A stretch of 18,832 nt of DNA from an uncultured Lachnospiraceae bacterium (GTDB taxonomy: Bacteria; Bacillota; Clostridia; Lachnospirales; Lachnospiraceae). Where the stretch lies: NCBI GenBank assembly GCA_910577065.1, contig CAJTLD010000052.1:1-18832 (forward strand), written 5' to 3'. Both the position numbers and the translations under genes were made by a program. The notes beneath the pieces were generated by a model. That model did not search any database, was not told the origin of the DNA, and saw nothing but the letters and a program-made list of their open reading frames with translations. Positions 1 to 8,109 of the stretch are shown in pieces. Each line of letters opens with the position of its first letter. The first letter of the stretch is position 1.

Positions 1-190
1 ATCCCCTGCGATTCCCAGCAATTCCCTGTCCTCTGGCTGACGGAACTTTGCCAACATTGTTCGCTGTAGTACCAGTACTCCATCTGCATCCCCCTAACTT
101 CTCCAATATCTCCATAACATCCGGCTGCGTTGGCGTGAATTTAAAAACCACTAATATATACTTATCCGCCAGCAAAGCGATTACCGTCTT
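1..190 (-). pseudogene. Unrecognised coding remnant, probably frameshifted, cut by the window edge
   Basis: No complete gene is visible, but two adjacent minus-strand frames read like one protein. From about 190 down to 92 the frame encodes protein-like sequence (LLADKYILVVFKFTPTQPDV then MEILEKLG). At a run of five G (plus-strand C at 90-94) that frame goes on into Cys/Trp-rich sequence that looks non-coding. The frame one base away picks up DADGVLVLQRTMLAKF and stays open to position 1. Removing one G would join them. I see no start codon with a ribosome site. I do not recognise the family. It could be a decayed 5' part of a gene lying mostly outside the window, or chance open frames in a gene-poor spot. 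Confidence 0.3.
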
Positions 191-474
191 TTATTACTTG
201 CTGTATTCATACCTTGAGAAATTTGTTTTTTTACCTCCGGCATCTTCATTGCCTCAGAGATAAGCGTATTCATCCTATCACCACCTAATTGATTTTCAAA
301 TTGTTTTTGTTGCAGCTCTAATTGATGTTTATGTTCTAACTGCAATTTATCAATTTCCAATTTATGCTTCTCTTTCCTTTTCTGCTGTTTCAGTTCAAAC
401 TGTTTCTCTGCTTCTCGCTGTTTCCGGCTCACAATCTTACGTTCCGTTTCCAACTGCTCCTGCAGTAATTTCAA
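181..474 (-). CDS. Short coiled-coil protein of unknown function
   Basis: About 97 residues, almost entirely Lys/Glu/Gln-rich helix with heptad-like spacing (for example HKLEIDKLQLEHKHQLELQQ), ending in a short basic tail (NKRR). This predicts a long cytoplasmic coiled coil with no membrane segment. The open frame extends to 531, but the first 19 residues there overlap the 3' end of the AAA-ATPase-like gene in another frame and look like its shadow. I therefore place the start at a TTG (472-474), with GGAG about 13 bases upstream, which is long for a ribosome site. It follows the AAA-ATPase-like gene with almost no gap, so it would be co-transcribed. It may instead be the surviving 3' end of a larger gene whose front was lost. 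The family is not recognised. Confidence 0.45.
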   Translation of the reverse strand: MKLLQEQLETERKIVSRKQREAEKQFELKQQKRKEKHKLEIDKLQLEHKHQLELQQKQFENQLGGDRMNTLISEAMKMPEVKKQISQGMNTASNKRR

Positions 475-481
475 TTCTATT

Positions 482-2179
482 TCACTTCTCCATCCGCACC
501 ACGCAGTCCTTCCCGAAAAACGCCATCCCATACCGCACTACAGATGCATACCCATCATCGTTTAACTCCCGCACATACTTCCTCTCTTCAATCTGGCGCA
601 GCGCCTCTTCCGCCCTCTTCTCCAGTTCGTCAAAACGCTTTGCCACCTTAAATTCCAGCACATATGCGGTCTTCCTCCGGGTCACCGGCTTAATAAATAA
701 ATCGCTCCTCCCCGTTCCGCCTTCCCGGTTGGATTTTACAATATAGCCTTTCATACCGGAGAGGATCCCGGTTAAAAACCCATGATAAAAGCTTTCATAC
801 GCGTCGTTAAAGCTGATTGTTTCCAACAGCAGTTCCGCGATTTCCTCTTCTAACGCTGCGGGTTCCTGGTTCACCAACGACGCAAAAAGGGCCGTGCGGT
901 CTGTTTGCTTTACCTGCTCTCCAAACCATGACAGGATCTTCGTGCGAAATATATATTTCACTTCCTCATTTGGGATGGAAAATGTCACAAACAGCTGCTT
1001 CGTCCGTTCGTCCATCCGCTCCCCTTCTTTCCGGAAATACCCCGTAAAGAACATAAAGTTCCACAGGTTATCCATGCTTTGATATATTTCGTCGTAAGTA
1101 ATATCCTCATGCACCGGCTTTTCCACGGCCTTCCCTTCTATCAGGCTTTCAATCTCCTTCTTTGTCTCCTCGTCCGCCATCTCAATTAAACTGCGCACGA
1201 TGCTGTTGGAACTTGTATTTGCCCAGTATGCGGACGGGAACTCGTCCTCATACGCTTTCAGATCCTTGATAAACCGGACCAGGCTCCAGGGATTGTATAC
1301 ATTTGTATCTCCAAATACATACCCGTTATACCACTCCCGGATCAGTTCGTACTTGTGTTCCAGCTTATAATCCCTGCAGATCTGCCTTACTTCCTCTTCC
1401 GTAAAACCAAAATATTCCGCATAGTTTTTTGTTAAGATTGAAATCATTTCCAGGTTATTCATCCCTGTAAAGATAGATTCCTTGGAAATCCGCAGGCAGC
1501 CCGTCAGCACCGCAAACTCTAAGCTCCCGTTTGTCTTGAGCGACGACTCAAACAGGGAACGCAAAAAATCTACCATTTCCTTATAAAATCCTTCAAAAAA
1601 AGCGTTTTCCAGCGGCACGTCGTATTCGTCGATTAAGATAATGGCTTTCTTTCCGTAATACCGTTCCAGGCATTCGGACAAATATTTCAGGGAAGTGCTG
1701 TAACTCTCCCGGTCAGCCCTTCTCCACATAATATCCTCATACTTTTTTTGATCCTCTTTTGGCATATCTCCACGCAGGATAAAAGAATGGCGTTTGTACT
1801 CGTCTGCAATCTCCTGGAGCAGAAGACCATACGCCAATTCAAAATCCGGCTGCTTCGCCGATTTTAAAGACAGGCTGATCACCGGGTACTGCCCCATCCG
1901 GCTTACATAGGCTTCCCCCGCATCTAAGATCCGAAGCCCCTCAAACAGATATCTATTGTCCTTCTTTGTCCCGTCTTCCTCCCTCGCATCCTCAAAAAAG
2001 TACTGCAGCATGCTCATATTTAAGGTTTTCCCAAACCGACGGGGACGGGTAAACAGGTTTACATCCCCCTTTTTATCCAACAGTTCTTTGATCAGCATCG
2101 TCTTATCCACAAAGTAATAGCCCCTAGTCACTAATTTTTCGAAAATATCAACGCCGATTGGCAATGGTTTATATTCCAT
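482..2179 (-). CDS. AAA-ATPase-like protein with C-terminal PD-(D/E)XK nuclease domain
   Basis: 565 residues. The N-terminus (PIGVDIFEKLVTRGYYFVDKT) and the P-loop-like RPRRFGKT (45-52) are the hallmark of the AAA-ATPase-like family (PF09820 type), which lacks a classical Walker A. ILIDEYDVPL (181-190) is the Walker B-like segment, and LTGCLRISKESIF follows the usual family pattern. The C-terminus (about 470-550) is a PD-(D/E)XK fold of the PDDEXK_9/DUF1703 type: D493 in GRSDLF and E509/K511 in LEFKVAK are the likely metal-site residues. The start is an ATG preceded by GAGG at 7 bases. These proteins are usually present in many copies in gut Clostridia and Bacteroidetes, and their role is unsettled (mobile-DNA or defence-like nuclease suggested). 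The 3' end of a second copy lies 9 bases upstream. Length is normal for the family, so it is probably intact. Confidence 0.88.
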   Translation of the reverse strand: MEYKPLPIGVDIFEKLVTRGYYFVDKTMLIKELLDKKGDVNLFTRPRRFGKTLNMSMLQYFFEDAREEDGTKKDNRYLFEGLRILDAGEAYVSRMGQYPVISLSLKSAKQPDFELAYGLLLQEIADEYKRHSFILRGDMPKEDQKKYEDIMWRRADRESYSTSLKYLSECLERYYGKKAIILIDEYDVPLENAFFEGFYKEMVDFLRSLFESSLKTNGSLEFAVLTGCLRISKESIFTGMNNLEMISILTKNYAEYFGFTEEEVRQICRDYKLEHKYELIREWYNGYVFGDTNVYNPWSLVRFIKDLKAYEDEFPSAYWANTSSNSIVRSLIEMADEETKKEIESLIEGKAVEKPVHEDITYDEIYQSMDNLWNFMFFTGYFRKEGERMDERTKQLFVTFSIPNEEVKYIFRTKILSWFGEQVKQTDRTALFASLVNQEPAALEEEIAELLLETISFNDAYESFYHGFLTGILSGMKGYIVKSNREGGTGRSDLFIKPVTRRKTAYVLEFKVAKRFDELEKRAEEALRQIEERKYVRELNDDGYASVVRYGMAFFGKDCVVRMEK

Positions 2180-2188
2180 ATTTTATCC

Positions 2189-2308
2189 TCACACCTTCAT
2201 CTGCGCTGCACAATCCTTCCCGAACAACGCCATCCCATACCGCACCATGGACGCATACCCGCCGTCATTTAGCTCTCTCACATACCGCCGCTCTTCGATT
2301 TGGCGCAA
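2189..2308 (-). pseudogene. 3' stump of a second AAA-ATPase-like/PD-(D/E)XK gene
   Basis: This stretch encodes LRQIEERRYVRELNDGGYAS, then MVRYGMALFGKDCAAQMKV and a TGA stop. It matches the last 39 residues of the neighbouring 565-residue protein almost throughout (LRQIEERKYVRELNDDGYAS, then VVRYGMAFFGKDCVVRMEK). Upstream of 2308 the similarity fades into unrelated sequence, apart from a short stretch that could be aligned with a frame change. Its stop codon lies 9 bases before the start of the intact copy. I infer a former tandem array in which one copy was deleted down to its last 120 bases. No start site or promoter belongs to it, so it is not expected to make a product. Confidence 0.85.
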
Positions 2309-2355
2309 TGGCGCCCTTCTTTGCCCGCCTGCATCCTTATCTCTGAGCATACCAA

Positions 2356-2404
2356 AACCGCAGCCAGCCACGTCCGCCAATCTCAACGCCGGCTGGCAGC
2401 GGTT
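2356..2404 (-). terminator. Rho-independent terminator of the cytidylate-kinase-like gene
   Basis: An inverted repeat with 14-base arms (2356-2369 and 2391-2404, one mismatch) encloses a 21-base loop. In the minus direction it starts 9 bases after the TAG stop of the kinase-like gene, and the second arm ends in TTTT followed by GG. The GC-rich stem plus short T run fits a terminator. Confidence 0.7.
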
Positions 2405-2413
2405 CATAGCCTG

Positions 2414-3013
2414 CTATTGCCGCTCTGCCAATTCTGCCAGTGTTTTTACACAAAGATCAATCCCCAGCTTTCCGCTGTCTAAACAAATCTCAAAAAATGC
2501 CGGGTGTCCCCATTCCCATTTGGTCACGGAATTATAAAATCCGCTCCGGCGCTTGTCATTTTTCTTCAACGCATCTTCTGCTCCGGAAGCTTTAATTCCC
2601 TCCCGTTGTATCGCACGTTCTATTCTCTTTTCCTTGCTGCAGTGGATAAAAACATTCAGACAGTTTTCCCTGTCCTTTAAAATATACCCGGCCGCGCGCC
2701 CGACTATAACGCATCCTCCTTTATCCGCAGCTTCTTCAATAATACGTTTTTCTGCCTGGAACAGTTTTTCGGACATGGACTGTTCCCCGCCCGTACTTCC
2801 CCCCAACGGCGTTTTGGAAAGATTAAATAAAAAACCGCCGGCATGTGTTTCTTCCAATCCCTCAATGTACATAGACGGGATCTGAAGTTCCTTTGCCGCC
2901 ATAGATAACAGGTTCCTGTCGTACAGTTCATACCCCAGCTTATCAGCAAGTTTTCTCCCGATTTCATTGCCTCCGCTGGCATACTGGCGTTCAATTGTAA
3001 TGATTTGATACAT
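2414..3013 (-). CDS. Cytidylate kinase-like family protein
   Basis: 199 residues. The N-terminus IITIERQYASGGNEIGRKLA followed by YDRNLL is the signature of the cytidylate kinase-like family (PF13189 type), a P-loop nucleotide-binding fold related to CMP kinase. Later motifs are also typical: CVIVGRAAGYIL (about 102-113, the strand and helix after the NMP-binding insert), an Arg-rich lid region (KEKRIERAIQREG), and NDKRRSGFYNSVTKW near the C-terminus. The substrate is not established for this family, and it is not the housekeeping cmk. Start ATG with AAAGGAG 9 bases upstream. It stands alone between its own extended -10 promoter and a terminator, so it is probably a single-gene transcript. 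Confidence 0.88.
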   Translation of the reverse strand: MYQIITIERQYASGGNEIGRKLADKLGYELYDRNLLSMAAKELQIPSMYIEGLEETHAGGFLFNLSKTPLGGSTGGEQSMSEKLFQAEKRIIEEAADKGGCVIVGRAAGYILKDRENCLNVFIHCSKEKRIERAIQREGIKASGAEDALKKNDKRRSGFYNSVTKWEWGHPAFFEICLDSGKLGIDLCVKTLAELAERQ

Positions 3014-3053
3014 AAATACCCGCTCCTTTCAAACTTTAATATTTCATATCTTT

Positions 3054-3082
3054 ATTATAGCATTTCGGCGCATATAATTGGA
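3054..3082 (-). promoter_or_regulatory. Sigma-A promoter of the cytidylate kinase-like gene
   Basis: A perfect TATAAT (plus-strand 3054-3059) preceded by TG one base upstream, that is an extended -10. The -35 (about 3077-3082) is poor, as extended -10 promoters tolerate. It lies about 40 bases before the start codon. Confidence 0.6.
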
Positions 3083-3130
3083 AGGCTTATTTTCAAACGT
3101 ATCCAAAAACAAACGGGAAAATGAAAAGAT

Positions 3131-3225
3131 GGCTGTCGCACTAAGAAAAGCATATACAAGATTTCGTAGAATTTAATCCCAAAATAATACTATATCCCGT
3201 ATACTCAATCCTTATTGCGACAGCC
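3131..3225. repeat. 95-bp imperfect palindrome (MITE-like or unusual terminator)
   Basis: The ends GGCTGTCGCA (3131-3140) and TGCGACAGCC (3216-3225) are perfect 10-base inverted repeats; with one mismatch they extend to 15. Aligning the two halves inward, 24 of the outer 32 positions are complementary and pairing continues towards the centre, so nearly the whole element can fold into one hairpin. In the minus direction, after the GH89 stop, the second arm is followed by ATCTTTTCATTTT, so it could act as that gene's terminator. I see no convincing target-site duplication. The long paired core is more than a simple terminator needs and resembles a small non-coding mobile repeat. Confidence 0.6.
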
Positions 3226-3266
3226 CCTTCTTCACCTGAATCAGGCTTCTGTGTCCAATAAACGAC

Positions 3267-6200
3267 TTACTTCTTTACTATTTTTACGCTTTTTGCCACC
3301 TTCGCATTATTCAGCAATTTCTGATAATTTTTAAATTTCTTCTTCGGCACCGAAATCTTTGCATTTTTCTTGATTCCCTTAAACGCATTTTTTCCGATAT
3401 CCTTAAGCGCCTTGGATTTCACGGTCACCTGTTTTAAATTCTTACATCCGGCAAACGCTTCTTTCCCAATCTTTTGTATATTTTTCCCAATCACAACCGT
3501 TGTCAGTTTCTTATCGTTCCGAAATGCTTTTGCGGCAATCTCCGTTACCTGATACGTATATCCGTCCACTTTTACGGTTTCCGGGACAGTAAGCTTACTG
3601 CCTTTCTTTGCTGCCTTCGTAATGGCTACGGTCTTTTTGGAAGCCGAAGATGAGGTAACGCGCATCCCAAATGATTTCGTATTAACAACCGTCCCTTTCT
3701 TTGGCAAAGCCGCAGGCTTCTCAGGTTCCGGTTTCGGCTGCGGCTGCGGAGTCGGATCGACCGGAGTTGGCGGAACCGGATCCGGATTTGGTATATCCTG
3801 CGCCTGTTCCACTGTAATGACCAGGCTGGCAGAAACGCCGCTTCCGTCTTTCGCCTCCGCCGTAATGACCGCCGTGCCGGCAGCTTTGGCTGTTACAAGG
3901 CCTTTGCCGGATACGGACGCCACGCCTGAATTGCTTGATTGAAAGCCAATTTCTTTATTCTCTGCATATTCAGGCCGCACAACTGCATGAATCTGCACGT
4001 TCTCGCCCGTTTTAAGCGTTGTTTTTTCTGCCGTAAGTTCAATCGCTTTTACCTTCGCGCCCAAAACCGTAAGCGTTATCGAATCCGAAACGCCGTTTCC
4101 GTTTTTTGCTTCTGCCGTAATCGTAACGGTTCCTTTTGCGTTTGCAGTCACAACCCCGTCTTCATCCACGGATGCAATCCCGGGATTGCTGCTGCTCCAA
4201 GTAAGCAGGCGGCCGTCCGCTGTTTCCGGAAGCACATCCGCAGAAAGCCACAAGTTTTCACCGACAGAAACTTCCGTGATATCCGTATGGATACGAACGC
4301 TTTCCACATCATCCTGGGGTTTGTCAGCAGAACTATAATTGCTCAAAATTCCCTTTCCGATTAAGTTCAAATCCGCACCGGATGCTTCCGTAGTATATTC
4401 GGTATTTGCCCTGGCCCATGCCCATTCCATTTCAAACCAGTTGATAGACGCAGGATTCTTTCCGGAAAGCTTTTCTTTTTGCCAGGAAATCCACTTGCCC
4501 CAGCGTTCTTTGTATAAATCCTTCGTCAGCCCTGCCCACTGGCGGTTGGAATAGTCCTTAAGGCCGCCTGACTCTGCCTGCGGATAAGCGCCCCATGTGC
4601 TTACCAGCGACTTCGCGTTAAATTCATACAAATCCTTTGAAAAATCATCCGCACCGTCCGCTAACGCTTTTGCCTGTTCCACCCATGTGCCAAGCAAAAA
4701 CTCTTTCCTCGTGCCAAGAACCTGATCGATTCTGTCTATCAGGCGGAGGAACTCGTCCGAAGTTTCCGTAAATTCCTGCAGATCCCGTGCGTTTAATGCG
4801 TCTACCATCCGTTTATGGTAACTCTGGGAGGAATTGGAAAGCACCTGTTTTAAAATATCCGCCAAATCATAGAGATAGCCGTCGCTTTCTTTTAAAATGT
4901 CGTAATCATCCAAAAGAAGCTTCGCCGCCCTTTCCAGTTCTTTCATGTCGTATCCGATTACCGCATTTCCCCAGGTAGACGCCGCATTTATGGCGGTACT
5001 CGGGCGTGCATTGACAAAGGATTCCGGCGCGCCCTGTCCCCGCATATTTAAAGACGCCTTATAAACTGTATTTTCCAGAATCCGCATTGCCTGGTATGCA
5101 TTTTCGCTCTCTGCGCCGTAACGCCTGGTTACATAATCCCTGAGCCATTCTTCCGTATTGATTTCTTCAAGAGGCTCGTTTGCATCGTCACACCATACCG
5201 TTTCAAATAACAGATCATATAACACCGGGTTATTCTGGGAACCCTCCGGCGTAATGCCAATCCCTGTCATTTTCTCCGCCGTATTGGCCGCGTCCACAAC
5301 GCCGCTGACCAGATTGTCCATATGTCCGTGCAGGCCCATACGTCCGCCAAAGTTATTTAACATACAATATACCCACGGCGTTGACTGGAACTCTCTTCCT
5401 CCGGAATAACCTGAATCGTTCCAGTGCGTATCCTTCTCCGCATATAAATCCAAAACCAGAGCGTGTTCTTTCCTGCCGGCAAGCCCGTTTACAAGCGCGG
5501 CGGATGGATTGCCCTGCCATGCCTGGATTACCCATACGGCGTCCGCGTCAAAGCCAATCATAGAATCAAGTACCCTGGAACTGATTTCCGCCGGATTCAT
5601 GCCGCCCGTATTCCCGCCTTCGTGGAACGGATCCGTCGCATAATAATCGGTTACGTCCCCAAACACGTTTTTCTGGCACTGATAAAACAGTTCTGCATAT
5701 TTTTCATATGCGGCGGCAGTCGTTTTCAGCATATAAGGACGCTGGAAAGAACACCAGGTAGGCTGTGATATTACGTCCGCGCCGTCCAGCGCATATTCCC
5801 CCTTGGCTTTCTGCGCAATATCTACCGGTACCATGCCGCTGTAGCCCTGCAAAATCGGCTGCATGCCAAGCTTTCTCATAACAAGCTGGTTTTTGCGCGC
5901 AAGTTCGGTCCGCTTTGCAAACCACGAATCATGCACCGGGCCGCCGTAACCGGATAAGTTTGCCATATATGCCCATGCATAATACGCGGGGCCTGCAATA
6001 TAATCTTTCGCATCCTGGTGGCTGTAGCCAAGCGCGTTTAAAAACTGTCTCCAGACCTCTTCCTGCGCCGTTACGTCCAAAACAACATTGACCCCGTTTA
6101 AAGCCAGCCAGTCCAACTCCCTGCGCCATTCCTGCTCGCCCCAAAACGGCATGGAATACGACATGGTACAGTAGTTATACGCATAACGCACCGGAACCTT

Positions 6201-7991
6201 ACATTCCTTATGTACAGCCGTATCCACCGAAACCGCCTTGTCCGGCATCCTGACCTGGTTTCCTACCTGCGTAATGGATACGTTGCAGAAATATTTCAGA
6301 TAATGGTTTAAGCCGCTGGCCAGGGATATCCCGTCGTTTCCGGTAATCTTTATCCTGCCTCCCCTGCCATTTTCTATGTCATAATAATCATATTCGCCTT
6401 TCGGCCCGATTTCAAAGGTAAACCAGTCTACATATTCCTCGCCCAAATTACGCCTAACAATGCCTTTTACCTCGTCTATCGTATCCTGGACCGTTACGGG
6501 CACATTGTACTTGGAATCCTTATACGAAACCGGAGGTACAAACGCCGCTTTTTTCGAATCGCCCGTCCGTGTTCCCTTGATACGCACTTCATTTAAGACA
6601 GCCTTTTCATTTTCGGAGTGATACTCCATTAAAATCCTGACGCTGCTTGCTTTTACTCCGTCCGCCGGAAACAATTCCCCGCCGCCGGGACAAGACTCGG
6701 TCCAGTCTTTTTCACCTAACTTCGTATAATTTACGCCGTCATTGCTGTAGTACAGCGAATACTGTGAATATCCGTTTTCCGGCGTATACACCTCAATTTC
6801 GGAAAGGCTGTACTCGCCGCCCAGGCCGATGTCCACATACGCCGGATACTGCGTGGCCGTCCAGGTGTTTTTTGTATTCCCGTCCACGATCCGGCTGACC
6901 GTACTCTGGTTGGTATTGGTATGCAGATCCTTGCTGCCCCATGCGATATTGCCTTCGTCCGGATTTACGATGGAAGCTTTGTTTGCCAGCGCCTGAAATT
7001 CCGCAAGCTTTGGCGCCGTTGTCCTGGCCGCTTCGTTCTTTGCGGTAAAAACAGCCTTTATAAACTGATATTCCCGCTCTTCTATCGGAATTTCCACTTT
7101 GCTGCTGCCGGGCGCCGTCCCAATGCTGCCGGACACGGCCTCTTCATAGCTTTCACTCCATCTCGAACGGCCGTAAACCGTATATCCGTACTGCGCGCCT
7201 TTTGTATCTTCCTGCATGGCAAGTACAAACTGGCGTATTTTCTGATCCGCGTTCAGTTCTGCTTCCACAAACGGAAGTTCGCCGCCTTCCGCTTCGATCT
7301 CATTGAAATTCTTTGTATGCAGCGGAGCAGATGTTGTAAAATCGTCATCCGCCGCAAGCCTTTTGTCCTCGGACGCATCCACGCTTCCGTCCATTGTCAG
7401 CCGCACTGCTTTGCTGACCAGGTTTTCTAACTCAATTACCTCTCCCGCGCCCTCGTCCACAAAAATCTGTATTTCCGCAATCGCAGGCCAGAACTGCCCC
7501 GCAGCCCCGTCGGTCAGCGGATTGTCAAGCGTTACATACAAATGCGACATAGACTTCGCTTCATCAAACACATATTCGTAGCCTTCGCTGAGTACCGCCG
7601 TTTTTTCGGATCCCTCTACGGAAATCAAATCGGTTGTCACATTATTCAGCGCATACTGCAGCTTGACGTCCATACTGCGGTTACTGTGCTTTTCAAACTG
7701 CATTGAAACTTTTTTGACCCGCTTCGTATTATCCGCCGGAAGCACAAATTCTACCATACAAGGCCAGTCGCCTCCATTATTTACCCACATGGTAGAAGGA
7801 TTGCCGTCCGTCATCTGATCCGGCCCTTTTCCGCTTTCCGACGAAGGCGGATTGATTTCGCAGTCGCCCGCGATATCCCGAAGATTTTCGCCTGCGTCCC
7901 CTTCGGCATACGCCGTTACCGGAACGGCCCCGAGCGCCAGCAGGACAGCCATAAAAAAGCTGGCCAGACGCTTCGTTACATTTGTTTTCAT
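3267..7991 (-). CDS. Secreted multidomain alpha-N-acetylglucosaminidase (GH89, NAGLU family)
   Basis: 1574 residues, removing terminal alpha-linked GlcNAc from glycans such as gastric mucin or heparan-type chains. Start chosen at the ATG at 7991, which has GGGAGG 7 bases upstream; an ATG 15 bases earlier lacks one. A signal peptide (1-29, ending TAYA) is followed by carbohydrate-binding F5/8-like (CBM32) modules at about 30-180 and 345-475 with a divergent region between, the NAGLU N-terminal domain (about 495-590), the catalytic barrel (about 595-935) and the helical C-domain (to about 1215). Motifs FWGEQEWRRELDWLALNGVN and GMQPILQGYSGMVP are diagnostic. E791 in DPFHEGG and E916 in TPEGSQN match the family acid/base and nucleophile. 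Two BIG2 Ig-like domains (about 1232-1395), a Pro-rich linker and BspA-like leucine-rich repeats (about 1480-1560) follow. No LPXTG or membrane anchor is present, so it is released or held by the repeat domain. Confidence 0.95.
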   Translation of the reverse strand: MKTNVTKRLASFFMAVLLALGAVPVTAYAEGDAGENLRDIAGDCEINPPSSESGKGPDQMTDGNPSTMWVNNGGDWPCMVEFVLPADNTKRVKKVSMQFEKHSNRSMDVKLQYALNNVTTDLISVEGSEKTAVLSEGYEYVFDEAKSMSHLYVTLDNPLTDGAAGQFWPAIAEIQIFVDEGAGEVIELENLVSKAVRLTMDGSVDASEDKRLAADDDFTTSAPLHTKNFNEIEAEGGELPFVEAELNADQKIRQFVLAMQEDTKGAQYGYTVYGRSRWSESYEEAVSGSIGTAPGSSKVEIPIEEREYQFIKAVFTAKNEAARTTAPKLAEFQALANKASIVNPDEGNIAWGSKDLHTNTNQSTVSRIVDGNTKNTWTATQYPAYVDIGLGGEYSLSEIEVYTPENGYSQYSLYYSNDGVNYTKLGEKDWTESCPGGGELFPADGVKASSVRILMEYHSENEKAVLNEVRIKGTRTGDSKKAAFVPPVSYKDSKYNVPVTVQDTIDEVKGIVRRNLGEEYVDWFTFEIGPKGEYDYYDIENGRGGRIKITGNDGISLASGLNHYLKYFCNVSITQVGNQVRMPDKAVSVDTAVHKECKVPVRYAYNYCTMSYSMPFWGEQEWRRELDWLALNGVNVVLDVTAQEEVWRQFLNALGYSHQDAKDYIAGPAYYAWAYMANLSGYGGPVHDSWFAKRTELARKNQLVMRKLGMQPILQGYSGMVPVDIAQKAKGEYALDGADVISQPTWCSFQRPYMLKTTAAAYEKYAELFYQCQKNVFGDVTDYYATDPFHEGGNTGGMNPAEISSRVLDSMIGFDADAVWVIQAWQGNPSAALVNGLAGRKEHALVLDLYAEKDTHWNDSGYSGGREFQSTPWVYCMLNNFGGRMGLHGHMDNLVSGVVDAANTAEKMTGIGITPEGSQNNPVLYDLLFETVWCDDANEPLEEINTEEWLRDYVTRRYGAESENAYQAMRILENTVYKASLNMRGQGAPESFVNARPSTAINAASTWGNAVIGYDMKELERAAKLLLDDYDILKESDGYLYDLADILKQVLSNSSQSYHKRMVDALNARDLQEFTETSDEFLRLIDRIDQVLGTRKEFLLGTWVEQAKALADGADDFSKDLYEFNAKSLVSTWGAYPQAESGGLKDYSNRQWAGLTKDLYKERWGKWISWQKEKLSGKNPASINWFEMEWAWARANTEYTTEASGADLNLIGKGILSNYSSADKPQDDVESVRIHTDITEVSVGENLWLSADVLPETADGRLLTWSSSNPGIASVDEDGVVTANAKGTVTITAEAKNGNGVSDSITLTVLGAKVKAIELTAEKTTLKTGENVQIHAVVRPEYAENKEIGFQSSNSGVASVSGKGLVTAKAAGTAVITAEAKDGSGVSASLVITVEQAQDIPNPDPVPPTPVDPTPQPQPKPEPEKPAALPKKGTVVNTKSFGMRVTSSSASKKTVAITKAAKKGSKLTVPETVKVDGYTYQVTEIAAKAFRNDKKLTTVVIGKNIQKIGKEAFAGCKNLKQVTVKSKALKDIGKNAFKGIKKNAKISVPKKKFKNYQKLLNNAKVAKSVKIVKK

Positions 7992-8023
7992 GAAAAAACC
8001 TCCCATCTTTTTTTGCTGCTTTC

Positions 8024-8052
8024 ATTATATCAAACCGGTATGTATAATTCAA
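8024..8052 (-). promoter_or_regulatory. Sigma-A promoter of the GH89 gene
   Basis: On the minus strand TTGAAT (8047-8052) and a perfect TATAAT (8024-8029) are separated by 17 bases, 32 bases before the GH89 start codon. It lies just after the trxB terminator, so the glycosidase is transcribed independently of the operon upstream. No obvious operator or catabolite-control site is visible. Confidence 0.75.
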
Positions 8053-8080
8053 TCTCGGAAATCTTGTAAAAGAGATATTC

Positions 8081-8107
8081 AAAAGGGGCTTATGAAAAGC
8101 CCCTTTT
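8081..8107 (-). terminator. Strong terminator closing the thioesterase-cvfB-trxB operon
   Basis: Perfect 11-bp stem AAAAGGGGCTT / AAGCCCCTTTT with a 5-base loop, starting 2 bases after the trxB TAA. The flanking A and T runs give a U tract in either direction. Confidence 0.92.
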
Positions 8108-8109
8108 AT

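Noticed and set aside
3267..3700. LPXTG sortase motif or C-terminal membrane anchor in the GH89 protein
   Set aside because: The C-terminus ends in Lys-rich leucine-rich repeats (SVKIVKK) with no LPXTG-like motif and no hydrophobic segment.
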